Below are positions 1-6,748 of a stretch of DNA of 64,000 nt, piece by piece (position 1 is the first letter of the stretch; the number at the start of each line of letters is the position of its first letter). The notes under the pieces are model-generated. The model was not told the DNA's origin. It saw only the letters and a program-made list of their open reading frames with translations, and made no database searches. This DNA is from Armatimonadota bacterium (lineage in GTDB: Bacteria; Armatimonadota; DTGP01; JAKQQT01): the NCBI GenBank assembly GCA_036504095.1, contig DASXVS010000063.1, positions 1 to 64,000 on the forward strand. Direction: 5' to 3'. Made by a program: the position numbers and the translations under genes.

Positions 1-135
1 CGTCGGGTCGTGGCTGTGGCTCTGGCTTCCTTCAGACCCCACCTCGCGGTGACGCCCTTGCCGTCGCTTAACGGTTCCGATTCCCTTTACCGTAGAGGAC
101 TTTCACCTCCGAGAACGGGCGCATGCCCGGCGTAC
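1..135 (-). mobile_element. Group II intron, 5' part (domain I), partial
   Basis: Read on the minus strand from 135 down to the window edge, the sequence begins GTACGCCGGGCATG and continues with GAGGTGAAAGTCCTCTA, GGCAAGGGCGTC and GAGGTGGGGTCTGAAGG. These are blocks I recognise from the 5' region (domain I) of bacterial group II introns, and the GTACG start resembles the usual GUGYG boundary. The intron-encoded reverse transcriptase would lie beyond the left edge. Small ORFs in this stretch are therefore not treated as genes. A terminator-like hairpin ends about 7 nt upstream of the inferred 5' splice site, which is typical of class C introns. The class and exact boundary are inferences. Confidence 0.75.
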
Positions 136-141
136 ATGAAA

Positions 142-172
142 GGGCCGAGACCGCACTCCGCGGACTCGGCCC
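142..172. terminator. Terminator-type hairpin, intron insertion target
   Basis: Arms GGGCCGAGACCGC (142-154) and GCGGACTCGGCCC (160-172) pair with a single A-A mismatch around a 5-nt loop. On the minus strand the stem is followed by CTTTCAT and then the inferred intron start. No gene ending at this stem is visible on either strand inside the window; the gene may lie to the left of the intron. Confidence 0.65.
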
Positions 173-308
173 TGCTCACATCGCCGCTATCCGCCTCCTG
201 CCCGAGACGAGACGCCCGCCCGCCTTCGCGAGGAGTGCCGGTGGGATGCCAGCGCCGAGACACGTAGACTGGCAGCCAAGGGAGATTGACGGCGACTCGC
301 TGGTGCGG

Positions 309-337
309 TAGAATAGACTAGTGTCAGACCAGTCTAT
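309..337 (+). promoter_or_regulatory. Promoter with palindromic operator of the TA module
   Basis: A TAGAAT box (309-314) overlaps an inverted repeat with arms ATAGACT (313-319) and AGTCTAT (331-337), separated by 11 nt. A GGGAGG ribosome binding site (339-344) follows, 5 nt before the antitoxin ATG. A dyad overlapping the -10 box directly before a Phd-type antitoxin suggests autorepression by the antitoxin or TA complex. No good -35 box is seen. Confidence 0.5.
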
Positions 338-349
338 CGGGAGGCCCAA

Positions 350-583
350 ATGACCGAAGTTGGAGCGTACGAGGCGAAAACGCATCTGTCCAAACTCCTT
401 GACCGCGTGGCAAAAGGCGAGACCATCGCGATCACGAAGCACGGGGTTCGGGTCGCCATGCTCATTCCAACTGATGCTCGCCCGGATCCGGCGGAGGTTT
501 TCCGGCAGATGCGGGAATTCCAGGCATATCACAGGCTAAACGGCTTGAGCATTCGCGAGATGATCGAAGAGGGCCGCAGGTAA
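350..583 (+). CDS. Phd/YefM-family antitoxin
   Basis: This 77-residue protein has the Phd/YefM signature: the N-terminal GAYEAKTHLSKLLDRVAKGE DNA-binding part, then ITKHGVRVAMLIP. The charged C-terminal region from about residue 45 (DPAEVFRQMREFQ...IREMIEEGRR) should be the toxin-binding segment. It has a good ribosome binding site, and its TAA stop overlaps the toxin ATG by one base (TAATG), so the two are translationally coupled. The family neutralises a partner toxin and represses its own promoter; the dyad at 313-337 fits that role. Length is normal for the family. Confidence 0.9.
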   Translation: MTEVGAYEAKTHLSKLLDRVAKGETIAITKHGVRVAMLIPTDARPDPAEVFRQMREFQAYHRLNGLSIREMIEEGRR

Positions 584-1017
584 TGCCATTCGTGATCGAC
601 GCCTCGGTATCGCTCGCATGGGCCTTTGTCGAGGAACGAAATGCGTACACTCGTGGCATCCAGATGCGTTTGGAAACCGACGTAGCTTACGCCCCCTCTA
701 TCTGGCCTCTTGAAGTCGCCAATGTGCTTCTGATCGCGGAACGCCGCGGCCGAATCACACAGCGCGACGCCACTCAGTTCGCCGGAATGCTGTTGGTGGC
801 GCCAATTTCCGTCATCGAGACGACCCCACGCCAGGCGCTGAATGACGTTCTTTCACTGGCACGAAGATCCGCTCTAACCGTCTACGATTCCTCCTATCTC
901 GAGTTGGCGCTGCGTCTCGCGTTGCCAATCGCAACCCTCGACGATAGACTCCGCGCGGCTGCCACTGCCCTCGGTGTACCTATCCTTCAACCCATATCAG
1001 AGACTACAGACCGATGA
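583..1017 (+). CDS. PIN-domain ribonuclease toxin (VapC-like)
   Basis: This 144-residue PIN-domain protein has the acidic residues expected of a VapC active site: D6 (FVIDAS), E44 (WPLEVAN), D102 (VYDSSYLELA) and D120 (ATLDDRL). VapC proteins are Mg2+-dependent endoribonucleases that cut tRNA or rRNA; the target here cannot be read from sequence. The gene starts inside the antitoxin stop codon, and its own stop overlaps the ATG of a YcxB-like membrane protein by 4 bp (ATGA), so the TA pair is part of at least a three-gene operon. All catalytic positions are present, so the toxin looks intact. Confidence 0.9.
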   Translation: MPFVIDASVSLAWAFVEERNAYTRGIQMRLETDVAYAPSIWPLEVANVLLIAERRGRITQRDATQFAGMLLVAPISVIETTPRQALNDVLSLARRSALTVYDSSYLELALRLALPIATLDDRLRAAATALGVPILQPISETTDR

Positions 1018-1511
1018 CCGTCAAATATGAAATGACACAGGCCGATTACTGGGCACTGAACAGATACGTCTACACACATGACCGTCGCCAGCGTCTGTTC
1101 GTCTTGGGGGCGATTCTATTGATGCCCCTCATCGCGTTCGTCAATCTGTGGTTCAGCGGACTGCCCCACTGGTTCGCCTGGCTCGCTGCGGCCGTAGCGC
1201 TGGTTGTCTGGGCGCCTGGCATGTACGGGCTTCTGCGATTCAGGGTGTGGAGTCAGCTTCGTGCGTGGCCCGCAGACATGAGGCGGATTGAGATCACGCT
1301 GGCGGAAGACGGGGTCCATCTGGCGTCGCCGAAGTCGGTAGGGCTGGTGTCGTGGGACGGTGTTGTTCGGGTTGCTCAGGACAGTCGCGCGGTGTTCCTG
1401 TTCCTGTCGCGCCAGATGTCATACGTGGTCCCGGCGCGGGCATTCGGCTCCGAGGCGGAACGGGCGGAGTTCGTCTCGTTCGCATCCAGTCACGTTGAGC
1501 AAAAGGCTTGA
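1014..1511 (+). CDS. YcxB-like membrane protein, copy 1
   Basis: This 165-residue protein opens with MTVKYEMTQADYWALNRYVYTHD. It then has two hydrophobic segments (about residues 28-46 and 50-70) and a soluble C-terminal half with WDGVVRVAQDSRAVFLFLSRQMSYVVPARAF. This layout matches the YcxB-like family (two transmembrane helices followed by a beta-rich cytoplasmic domain). The function of the family is unknown. It overlaps the toxin gene by 4 bp, which suggests coupled translation, although a role in the TA module is only a guess. Two further paralogues follow at 1610 and 2104. Confidence 0.75.
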   Translation: MTVKYEMTQADYWALNRYVYTHDRRQRLFVLGAILLMPLIAFVNLWFSGLPHWFAWLAAAVALVVWAPGMYGLLRFRVWSQLRAWPADMRRIEITLAEDGVHLASPKSVGLVSWDGVVRVAQDSRAVFLFLSRQMSYVVPARAFGSEAERAEFVSFASSHVEQKA

Positions 1512-1609
1512 GCACATCCGGTATCGGCGTGCTCCCCGGGTTCTGCGCTGCTTCGCCGTCGATGCTATCCTTCACATGAAGGACTGACTGACGAGCTGCG
1601 AGGAACTGG

Positions 1610-2107
1610 ATGACCGTCACATACACGATGACTCAATCTGACTGGTGGGGGCTCAGCCGCTACGTGTACACGCACGATTGGCAGCTGGGGGCTTTCGCCA
1701 CCGTGGCCCTGCTCATCCCTTCCGTCGTTGCGTTCACGTCCGTGCTCAGCGAGCCCCGGCCGTGGCTGATGGCGACCAGGGACGCGGTCGTCGTCCTCCT
1801 CGTCTGGGCCCCGGTTGTTTACGCGCTTCTCCGCCTCAAGACGTGGAGTGTTTTCAGGGCTCTGCCGAAAGGCCTTCGAGACGTTGAAATATCGGCGCTG
1901 CCTGTGGGGCTCAGCATCATCACACCCACAACGGAACAGACCATCAAGTGGAACGCGATCACGAAGGTCCGGCGAGACCGTCGCGCCATCTACCTGTTCC
2001 AGACGTCCCGGATGGCGCACATCGTCCCACTGCGGGCGTTCTCTTCACCCGAGGCGGCCCGCAGGTTTGTCGATTTCGCCGCCAGCCACGCCGGAGGCGC
2101 CGGTTGA
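1610..2107 (+). CDS. YcxB-like membrane protein, copy 2
   Basis: This 165-residue paralogue of the upstream protein starts MTVTYTMTQSDWWGLSRYVYTHDW. It has the same two hydrophobic segments and the same C-terminal pattern (KWNAITKVRRDRRAIYLFQTSRMAHIVPLRAF, in two parts). A 98-bp spacer separates it from copy 1, with a TATCCT box near 1566 that could give it its own promoter. A GAGG motif sits about 9 nt before the ATG. Its stop overlaps the TTG start of copy 3. Function is unknown. Confidence 0.75.
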   Translation: MTVTYTMTQSDWWGLSRYVYTHDWQLGAFATVALLIPSVVAFTSVLSEPRPWLMATRDAVVVLLVWAPVVYALLRLKTWSVFRALPKGLRDVEISALPVGLSIITPTTEQTIKWNAITKVRRDRRAIYLFQTSRMAHIVPLRAFSSPEAARRFVDFAASHAGGAG

Positions 2108-2598
2108 CCATTTCATATCGGCTGAGACCCGCCGATCACTGGGCTCTGAACCGGTACGTAATGACCCACGATCTGCGATCGGGCGGTCCCCTGCTCCTCG
2201 CAGGGCTTGTGGTCCCAGCTTATCTTCTCGTGGCGATGCTGCGCGACGGAAAACCGCTCCAGCAATCGGCGACGGCCGCGCTGACCGTTCTCCTGGTCGC
2301 GTGCGTCGCCGGATACCCGCTCTTCCGCCTGCTGGCATGGACCAAATTCCGGGCAATGCCGGCCCATCTTCAAGCCATCGAGATGTCCTTCCAGGAGTCT
2401 GGCATTCGCGTGAAGACTTCCAAGGGAAGCCAGGCGGTCGGATGGGGCGCCATCGCGAAGGTGCGGTCCGACGGACCAAATGTCTACCTGTTTCTGTCCA
2501 GGCGCTCGGCGCTCATCGTTCCGAAGCGCGCATTTACCACCCAGGCGGACGTGATATCCTTCCTCGACCTAGCGCGCCGGCAAACCGGCAGCCGATAA
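2104..2598 (+). CDS. YcxB-like membrane protein, copy 3 (TTG start)
   Basis: The homologous reading begins LTISYRLRPADHWALNRYVMTHD at a TTG (2104-2106) that overlaps the TGA of copy 2 as TTGA. The next in-frame ATG would remove the conserved N-terminus, so the TTG is the likely start, giving 164 residues. Two hydrophobic segments and the C-terminal WGAIAKVRSDGPNVYLFLSRR block match copies 1 and 2. A longer reading from 1948 would overlap copy 2 and is not supported. The three copies look like a local tandem duplication that has since diverged. Confidence 0.75.
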   Translation: MTISYRLRPADHWALNRYVMTHDLRSGGPLLLAGLVVPAYLLVAMLRDGKPLQQSATAALTVLLVACVAGYPLFRLLAWTKFRAMPAHLQAIEMSFQESGIRVKTSKGSQAVGWGAIAKVRSDGPNVYLFLSRRSALIVPKRAFTTQADVISFLDLARRQTGSR

Positions 2599-2674
2599 TC
2601 GCGCATCGGGAACGATTCACCCGGCGTCCGCTGTTTCAACAGTGTAACTCGTGCGCGGTATACCGCGCGATCGA

Positions 2675-3166
2675 ATGAAGACGTCAATGAACGAAACACC
2701 GTCACGACCGCAGGGACGGTCCACATGGCTCGTCATCGCGCTGATAGCAGGAGTCATCGCCATCCCGTTCTTCCTCCAACCAAAGCACTCTGATAACGTG
2801 CCCGGAGCCCCAGGCTCGTCTGCGCCTGCCAGCACCTCGCCAACGCTTGGCGACAAGTCTAGCACCGGTAAAGTCGTTATGCTCGATTTCTACACGGACT
2901 GGTGCGGCTACTGCACGAAAATGGACCAGGAAGTGTACCCTCAGGCCAACGTCAAGAAAGCCATGGAATCGTTCGAATTCCGCAAAATCAACGCGGAACA
3001 GGGCGACGACAACAAGGCTCTGGCCAGGAAGTACAACATCGAAGGCTTTCCTACCATCGTGTTTGTTGACTCGAAGGGTACCGAAGTGCATCGCATCGTA
3101 GGGTATGAGCCCGCGCCACAGTTCGCCAGCGAGCTGAACACACTTTCGGACAAACTCAAGAAGTAG
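2675..3166 (+). CDS. Membrane-anchored thioredoxin-fold protein
   Basis: With the ATG at 2675 this is 163 residues: a short basic N-terminus, one hydrophobic anchor (about 18-34), a Ser/Pro/Gly linker, and a thioredoxin domain from about 66. The active site reads DWCGYCTKM with C77 and C80, and the cis-proline loop reads EGFPTIVF. The domain should face the periplasm or cell exterior, where CxxC thioredoxins reduce or isomerise disulfides. An extra AEQGDDNKALARKYNIEG stretch matches DsbD-C / thioredoxin_7-like proteins. No strong ribosome binding site decides between ATGs at 2651, 2675 and 2687. Confidence 0.85.
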   Translation: MKTSMNETPSRPQGRSTWLVIALIAGVIAIPFFLQPKHSDNVPGAPGSSAPASTSPTLGDKSSTGKVVMLDFYTDWCGYCTKMDQEVYPQANVKKAMESFEFRKINAEQGDDNKALARKYNIEGFPTIVFVDSKGTEVHRIVGYEPAPQFASELNTLSDKLKK

Positions 3167-3226
3167 GCCGCCGATTGGTCCTGGCGCTGCCGCCGCAGCC
3201 ATTTCACCGTCACGCAAGCATCGAAG

Positions 3227-3235
3227 TGCTATAAT
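3227..3235 (+). promoter_or_regulatory. Extended -10 promoter for prfB
   Basis: TGCTATAAT has both the TG extension and a perfect -10 hexamer, 75 nt upstream of the prfB ATG. No convincing -35 hexamer was found, which is acceptable for an extended -10 promoter. Confidence 0.5.
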
Positions 3236-3310
3236 GCTTCGGGCCCGGGACTGCGTCGTCCTGCCCGGCCAACCGCGCAATCCGGCCGGTCGGTCTTGCT
3301 GAATGGGAGC

Positions 3311-4439
3311 ATGGACTTGTTAGTCGATACACGTCACGATATTGAACGTTTGCGGCAGGATTTTGCCGAGATCCGGAGGCATCTTTGACCTGGCACAGCG
3401 CCAGTCTCAGATAGATGAAATCGAAGCCAAAGCCGCCGCCCCGGACCTGTGGGACGATCCGGCGAGCGCCCAGGAGATGATGCAGCGCCTTTCCGCCCTC
3501 AAGGAATCGCTAGCCCCGTGGAAAGAGATCGAGCAGGGACTCGAAGACACGGACATCCTGCTGGAAATGGCTGCGGACGACGCGGACGCCGAGGCGGAAC
3601 TGGAGTCGGAGGTAAAGCGCGTTCAACGCCTTTACGCGACACTTGAAATGCAGACCCTCCTGGGCGGGGAACACGACGCCACCAACGCCATCGTCGAGAT
3701 CAATGCGGGGGCCGGCGGAACCGAGGCCAATGACTGGGCCGCCATGCTGATGCGCATGTACCTGCGCTGGGCGGAGAAACGCGGATTCAAAGTCGAACTC
3801 GTTGACCAACTGGAAGGCGAATCCGCCGGAATAAAGAATTGCACGTTTATTGTTCGCGGACCGCATGCATATGGGTATATGAAGGCAGAGCGCGGAGTGC
3901 ATCGACTCGTCCGCATATCGCCGTTTGATGCGAATAAGCGCCGGCACACATCATTTGCCAGCGTCGGCGTTTCGCCCGAAGTCAGCGACGACGCCGAGGC
4001 CGAGATCAACCCGGATGAGATTCGCGTCGACACATATCGCAGCAGCGGCGCAGGCGGCCAGCACGTCAATAAAACCGAAAGCGCTATCCGCATCACCCAC
4101 CTACCGACCGGTATCGTGGTAACGTGCCAGAATGAGCGGAGCCAACTAAAGAACCGGGGCACGGCGATGAAAGTGCTGCAAGGACGCCTTGCCGAACTCC
4201 GCGAACGTGAACGCGAAGAGGAACTGTCTACCCTGAAGGGCGAGCAGAAGAAGATCGAGTGGGGCGCTCAAATCCGTTCCTACGTTTTTCAGCCGTACAC
4301 GATGGTGAAAGACCTGCGGACCGGAGTGGAAACGGGCAATATCATTGGTGTGATGGATGGGGATCTCGATCCGTTCATGGAGGGATATCTCAGAATGAAC
4401 GCCGAGCGCTCCGCCGACACGCCTGCCGAAGCAGTCTGA
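3311..4439 (+). CDS. prfB: Peptide chain release factor 2 (programmed +1 frameshift)
   Basis: RF2 releases finished peptides at UGA and UAA codons. The gene starts at ATG 3311 (MDLLVDTRHDIERLRQ), runs 25 codons to CTT, and meets an in-frame TGA at 3386-3388. A +1 shift at CTT TGA C continues as DLAQRQSQIDEIE to the stop at 4437-4439. The joined product is 375 residues. The SPF stop-recognition tripeptide is at 203-205 and the GGQ peptidyl-transfer motif at 248-250, almost exactly as in E. coli. A gene starting at 3342 in the second frame would lack the true N-terminus. It is preceded by an extended -10 promoter. Confidence 0.95.
3375..3389 (+). promoter_or_regulatory. RF2 programmed frameshift site
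   Basis: GGAGGCATCTTTGAC contains an internal Shine-Dalgarno-like GGAGG, a 3-nt spacer, the slippery CTT codon and the TGA C stop context. This is the arrangement known from prfB in many bacteria, where low RF2 lets the ribosome shift +1 and make more RF2. Confidence 0.93.
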
Positions 4440-4486
4440 GGAACAACCGGTTTCCGCAGGCGCCTAAAGACCGGAGGGAGTTCGAA

Positions 4487-5137
4487 ATGAAACACGCTAC
4501 CACCTGCATAATCGCCGGCGCGCTTGCGCTGATGTCATCGGCAACGCGTGTCGACGCTCAGGCGCTGGGTACCTCCACCTCCGTCATCACCGGGACGGGC
4601 GCCCGCGCAGCGGAGACCAGCGCGGGCAACCTTATCGCCGACGCTTTGAAAGCGGCCGTCCGCGCCGACGCCGCGCTGGTACCGGCGGACGCCGTCGCGC
4701 CCGCAACCATCGCCAAGGGACCAATAAGCCGTGATGCGCTGAAAAGCGTATTACAGGATCCGGACGACGAGGTCGCGGTGATCAGCCTGACCGGCGCGCA
4801 ATTGCGGGTTGCCCTGGAGCGGAGCGTGAGCATGCACCCGAAGCCGTTCGACGGCCTGCTGCAGGTCTCAGGCATTTACGTCGAGTTCGATTCCGGCCGT
4901 TCACCTGGCCCCCGCCTCCTCAAAGTCACCGTCAATGGTGCGGCGCTGGATGCGAATCGAAAGTACCGCATCGCGGCTCCGTACACACTGGCGAGCGGTG
5001 GGTTGGGCTACTACCGCATGTGGCCGGACAAAGAGATCGTGCGCACCGGGAAATCGGTGCTGGATGGCCTGGCAGCCTACGTTGCGGCTCAACACACGGT
5101 AAGCCCGCGGGTTGAAGGTCGTCTGGTCGGGAAGTGA
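4487..5137 (+). CDS. Secreted stand-alone 5'-nucleotidase C-terminal domain
   Basis: The ATG at 4487 follows a GGAGGG site (4473-4478) and opens a clear signal peptide (KHATTCIIAGALALMSSATRVDAQA), giving 216 residues. The rest matches the C-terminal substrate-binding domain of UshA-type 5'-nucleotidases: GNLIADALKAAVRADAALVP, ISRDALKSVL, VAVISLTGAQLRVALE, and GGLGYYRMW near the end. The N-terminal metallophosphoesterase domain that does the chemistry is absent, so hydrolysis is not expected unless it pairs with another protein. It sits 47 bp after prfB; a longer reading would overlap prfB. Confidence 0.8.
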   Translation: MKHATTCIIAGALALMSSATRVDAQALGTSTSVITGTGARAAETSAGNLIADALKAAVRADAALVPADAVAPATIAKGPISRDALKSVLQDPDDEVAVISLTGAQLRVALERSVSMHPKPFDGLLQVSGIYVEFDSGRSPGPRLLKVTVNGAALDANRKYRIAAPYTLASGGLGYYRMWPDKEIVRTGKSVLDGLAAYVAAQHTVSPRVEGRLVGK

Positions 5138-5152
5138 CGGGCCGTCCGCGCC

Positions 5153-5158
5153 TATAAT
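5153..5158 (+). promoter_or_regulatory. -10 box 6 nt before the peptidase ATG
   Basis: A perfect TATAAT ends 6 nt before the ATG at 5165. Transcription would start at or next to the start codon, and no Shine-Dalgarno sequence is present. This suggests a leaderless mRNA. Confidence 0.45.
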
Positions 5159-5164
5159 GGGCGT

Positions 5165-6166
5165 ATGAAGACACGTCCGTCCACCTCCGCATTCATCGCG
5201 TCCGCCTGTTTCGCCGCTTTCCTGGCGGCCATCCCATCAGGTTGCGCTGGGAACGTCGAATTCGACGGCCTGCGCGCGATGGAAAGCCTCAAGAAACAGG
5301 TAGCCTTTGGGCCGCGCGTTCCAGCGACGAAGGCACACGATTCCTGCCGGGATTACCTCGTTGCCGCGCTCAAGCCGAACGTGGATTCCGTTCAGTTACA
5401 GCACTTCCAATGGACGCGCAGGATCCGTCCGGCAAGCTATCGGGAGACGTTAAAACTCCCTTCGAATCTCCCTGTGCCGGCAAGCGCCACGTACCCCATG
5501 GACAACATCGTGGCGGTCGTTAAGGGCACGGACGGCAAGGATCCCGGGCTCCTTCTCTGCGCTCACTGGGACAGCCGCCCCACCGCCGACAACGAGGCCA
5601 TTCCCGCCGACAGGCTGAAGCCAATCGACGGGGCAAACGACGGCGCTTCAGGCGCCGCGGTGCTCGTGGAACTGGCGCGGGTCTTCCACCAGAAGAGGCC
5701 ATTGAGCGGGGTTATCTTCGTCCTTTTCGACGGAGAGGACCTCGGTCCGGACGTGGCAAATATGCTGCTCGGGGCCGCCTATTACGCCAAACACCCGATC
5801 CCCAATAAACCCAGGGAGGGCATCCTCCTGGACATGATCGGCGACGCCGACCTCGCCATCTACAAAGAGGGGTACTCCGCCGACGCCGCGCGTGAATTGA
5901 ACGATACCGTGTTCAAGACCGCCATCCGCCTCGGATACACAAAGCAGTTCCGGGATGAGGTCAGACTCACCATCGATGACGACCATATTCCGCTCAACCT
6001 CCACGGCATCAAGACCATCGACCTCATCGATTTCGACTACCCCGACGCTTACAACATGAAGACCACGTACTGGCACACGCTGAAGGATACGCCGGATAAG
6101 TGCAGCGCCGCGTCGCTGGAAGCCGTCGGCCGGACACTCGCCGCCGTCGTCTACGAGCGGAAGTAG
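5165..6166 (+). CDS. Secreted M28-family peptidase / glutaminyl-cyclase-like
   Basis: This 333-residue protein has an N-terminal hydrophobic segment ending in a lipobox-like IPSGC, so it is probably a lipoprotein. Zinc-site motifs of family M28 are all visible in order: CAHWDSRP, GANDGASGAA, FDGEDLG, DMIGDADL and YWHTLKDTPDKC. The DDHIPLN motif and overall length resemble bacterial glutaminyl-peptide cyclotransferases, which share the M28 fold; an aminopeptidase is the alternative. It would act outside the cytoplasmic membrane. It is followed 6 bp later by convergent pncA. Confidence 0.88.
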   Translation: MKTRPSTSAFIASACFAAFLAAIPSGCAGNVEFDGLRAMESLKKQVAFGPRVPATKAHDSCRDYLVAALKPNVDSVQLQHFQWTRRIRPASYRETLKLPSNLPVPASATYPMDNIVAVVKGTDGKDPGLLLCAHWDSRPTADNEAIPADRLKPIDGANDGASGAAVLVELARVFHQKRPLSGVIFVLFDGEDLGPDVANMLLGAAYYAKHPIPNKPREGILLDMIGDADLAIYKEGYSADAARELNDTVFKTAIRLGYTKQFRDEVRLTIDDDHIPLNLHGIKTIDLIDFDYPDAYNMKTTYWHTLKDTPDKCSAASLEAVGRTLAAVVYERK

Positions 6167-6172
6167 CACTGG

Positions 6173-6709
6173 TTAACTGTCCTCGATTGTGACGCCCGCC
6201 GCGCGCATCTCATCCAGTGCGCGGTCGCCGTCGCCCGCGTTTACGTCCACGGAACGGCAGGCGTCCGCGTACACTGTGACGCCAAACCCCGCCGCCTTTG
6301 CATCCAACGCGGTCGCCTTTACGCAGTAATCGGTTGCCAGGCCCACCACGGCCACTTCATCCGCGCCGCGAGAACGCAATTGTTCGGCCAGATCGGTACC
6401 CTGGAAGCCGGAGTATGCGTCGGCTTCGGGCGTTGTTGCCTTCCGTACTCGTAACGCGACGGAGTCCGCACGGAGATCCGGGTGGAGTTCCGCACCGGGA
6501 GTGCCCGCCACGCAATGTGGCGGCCAGATTCCGCCCTGCTCGACGAACGAGCAATGGTTGGCAGGGTGCCAGTCCTGCGTGGCAACGATGAGCGGGAACC
6601 GGTTCATCAACCGGTTGATTGCCGGAACCACGGCGTCGCCGTTTGGGACGGCTAATGTGCCTCCCGGACAGAAATCGTTCTGCACGTCAACAACGATCAA
6701 GGCTTTCAT
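6173..6709 (-). CDS. pncA: Nicotinamidase
   Basis: Nicotinamidase converts nicotinamide to nicotinate in NAD salvage. The start MKALIVVDVQNDFCPGG at 6709 is standard for the family and gives 178 residues. The catalytic Asp (VDVQNDF), the metal-binding DWHPANH motif and the catalytic Cys in VVGLATDYCVKATALDA are all present. It lies 39 bp downstream of a nicotinate phosphoribosyltransferase gene on the same strand, so the two consecutive Preiss-Handler steps are co-transcribed. A longer reading adds 6 residues with no support. Confidence 0.95.
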   Translation of the reverse strand: MKALIVVDVQNDFCPGGTLAVPNGDAVVPAINRLMNRFPLIVATQDWHPANHCSFVEQGGIWPPHCVAGTPGAELHPDLRADSVALRVRKATTPEADAYSGFQGTDLAEQLRSRGADEVAVVGLATDYCVKATALDAKAAGFGVTVYADACRSVDVNAGDGDRALDEMRAAGVTIEDS

Positions 6710-6748
6710 CTCAATCTCCAAATCCATCCCAAACCTGGGCAGGCTGCG

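Noticed and set aside
10-311. Two short open frames at the left edge (85 and 62 codons)
   Set aside because: They lie over the intron 5' region, its hairpin and the spacer; the RNA motifs on the opposite strand explain the sequence better.
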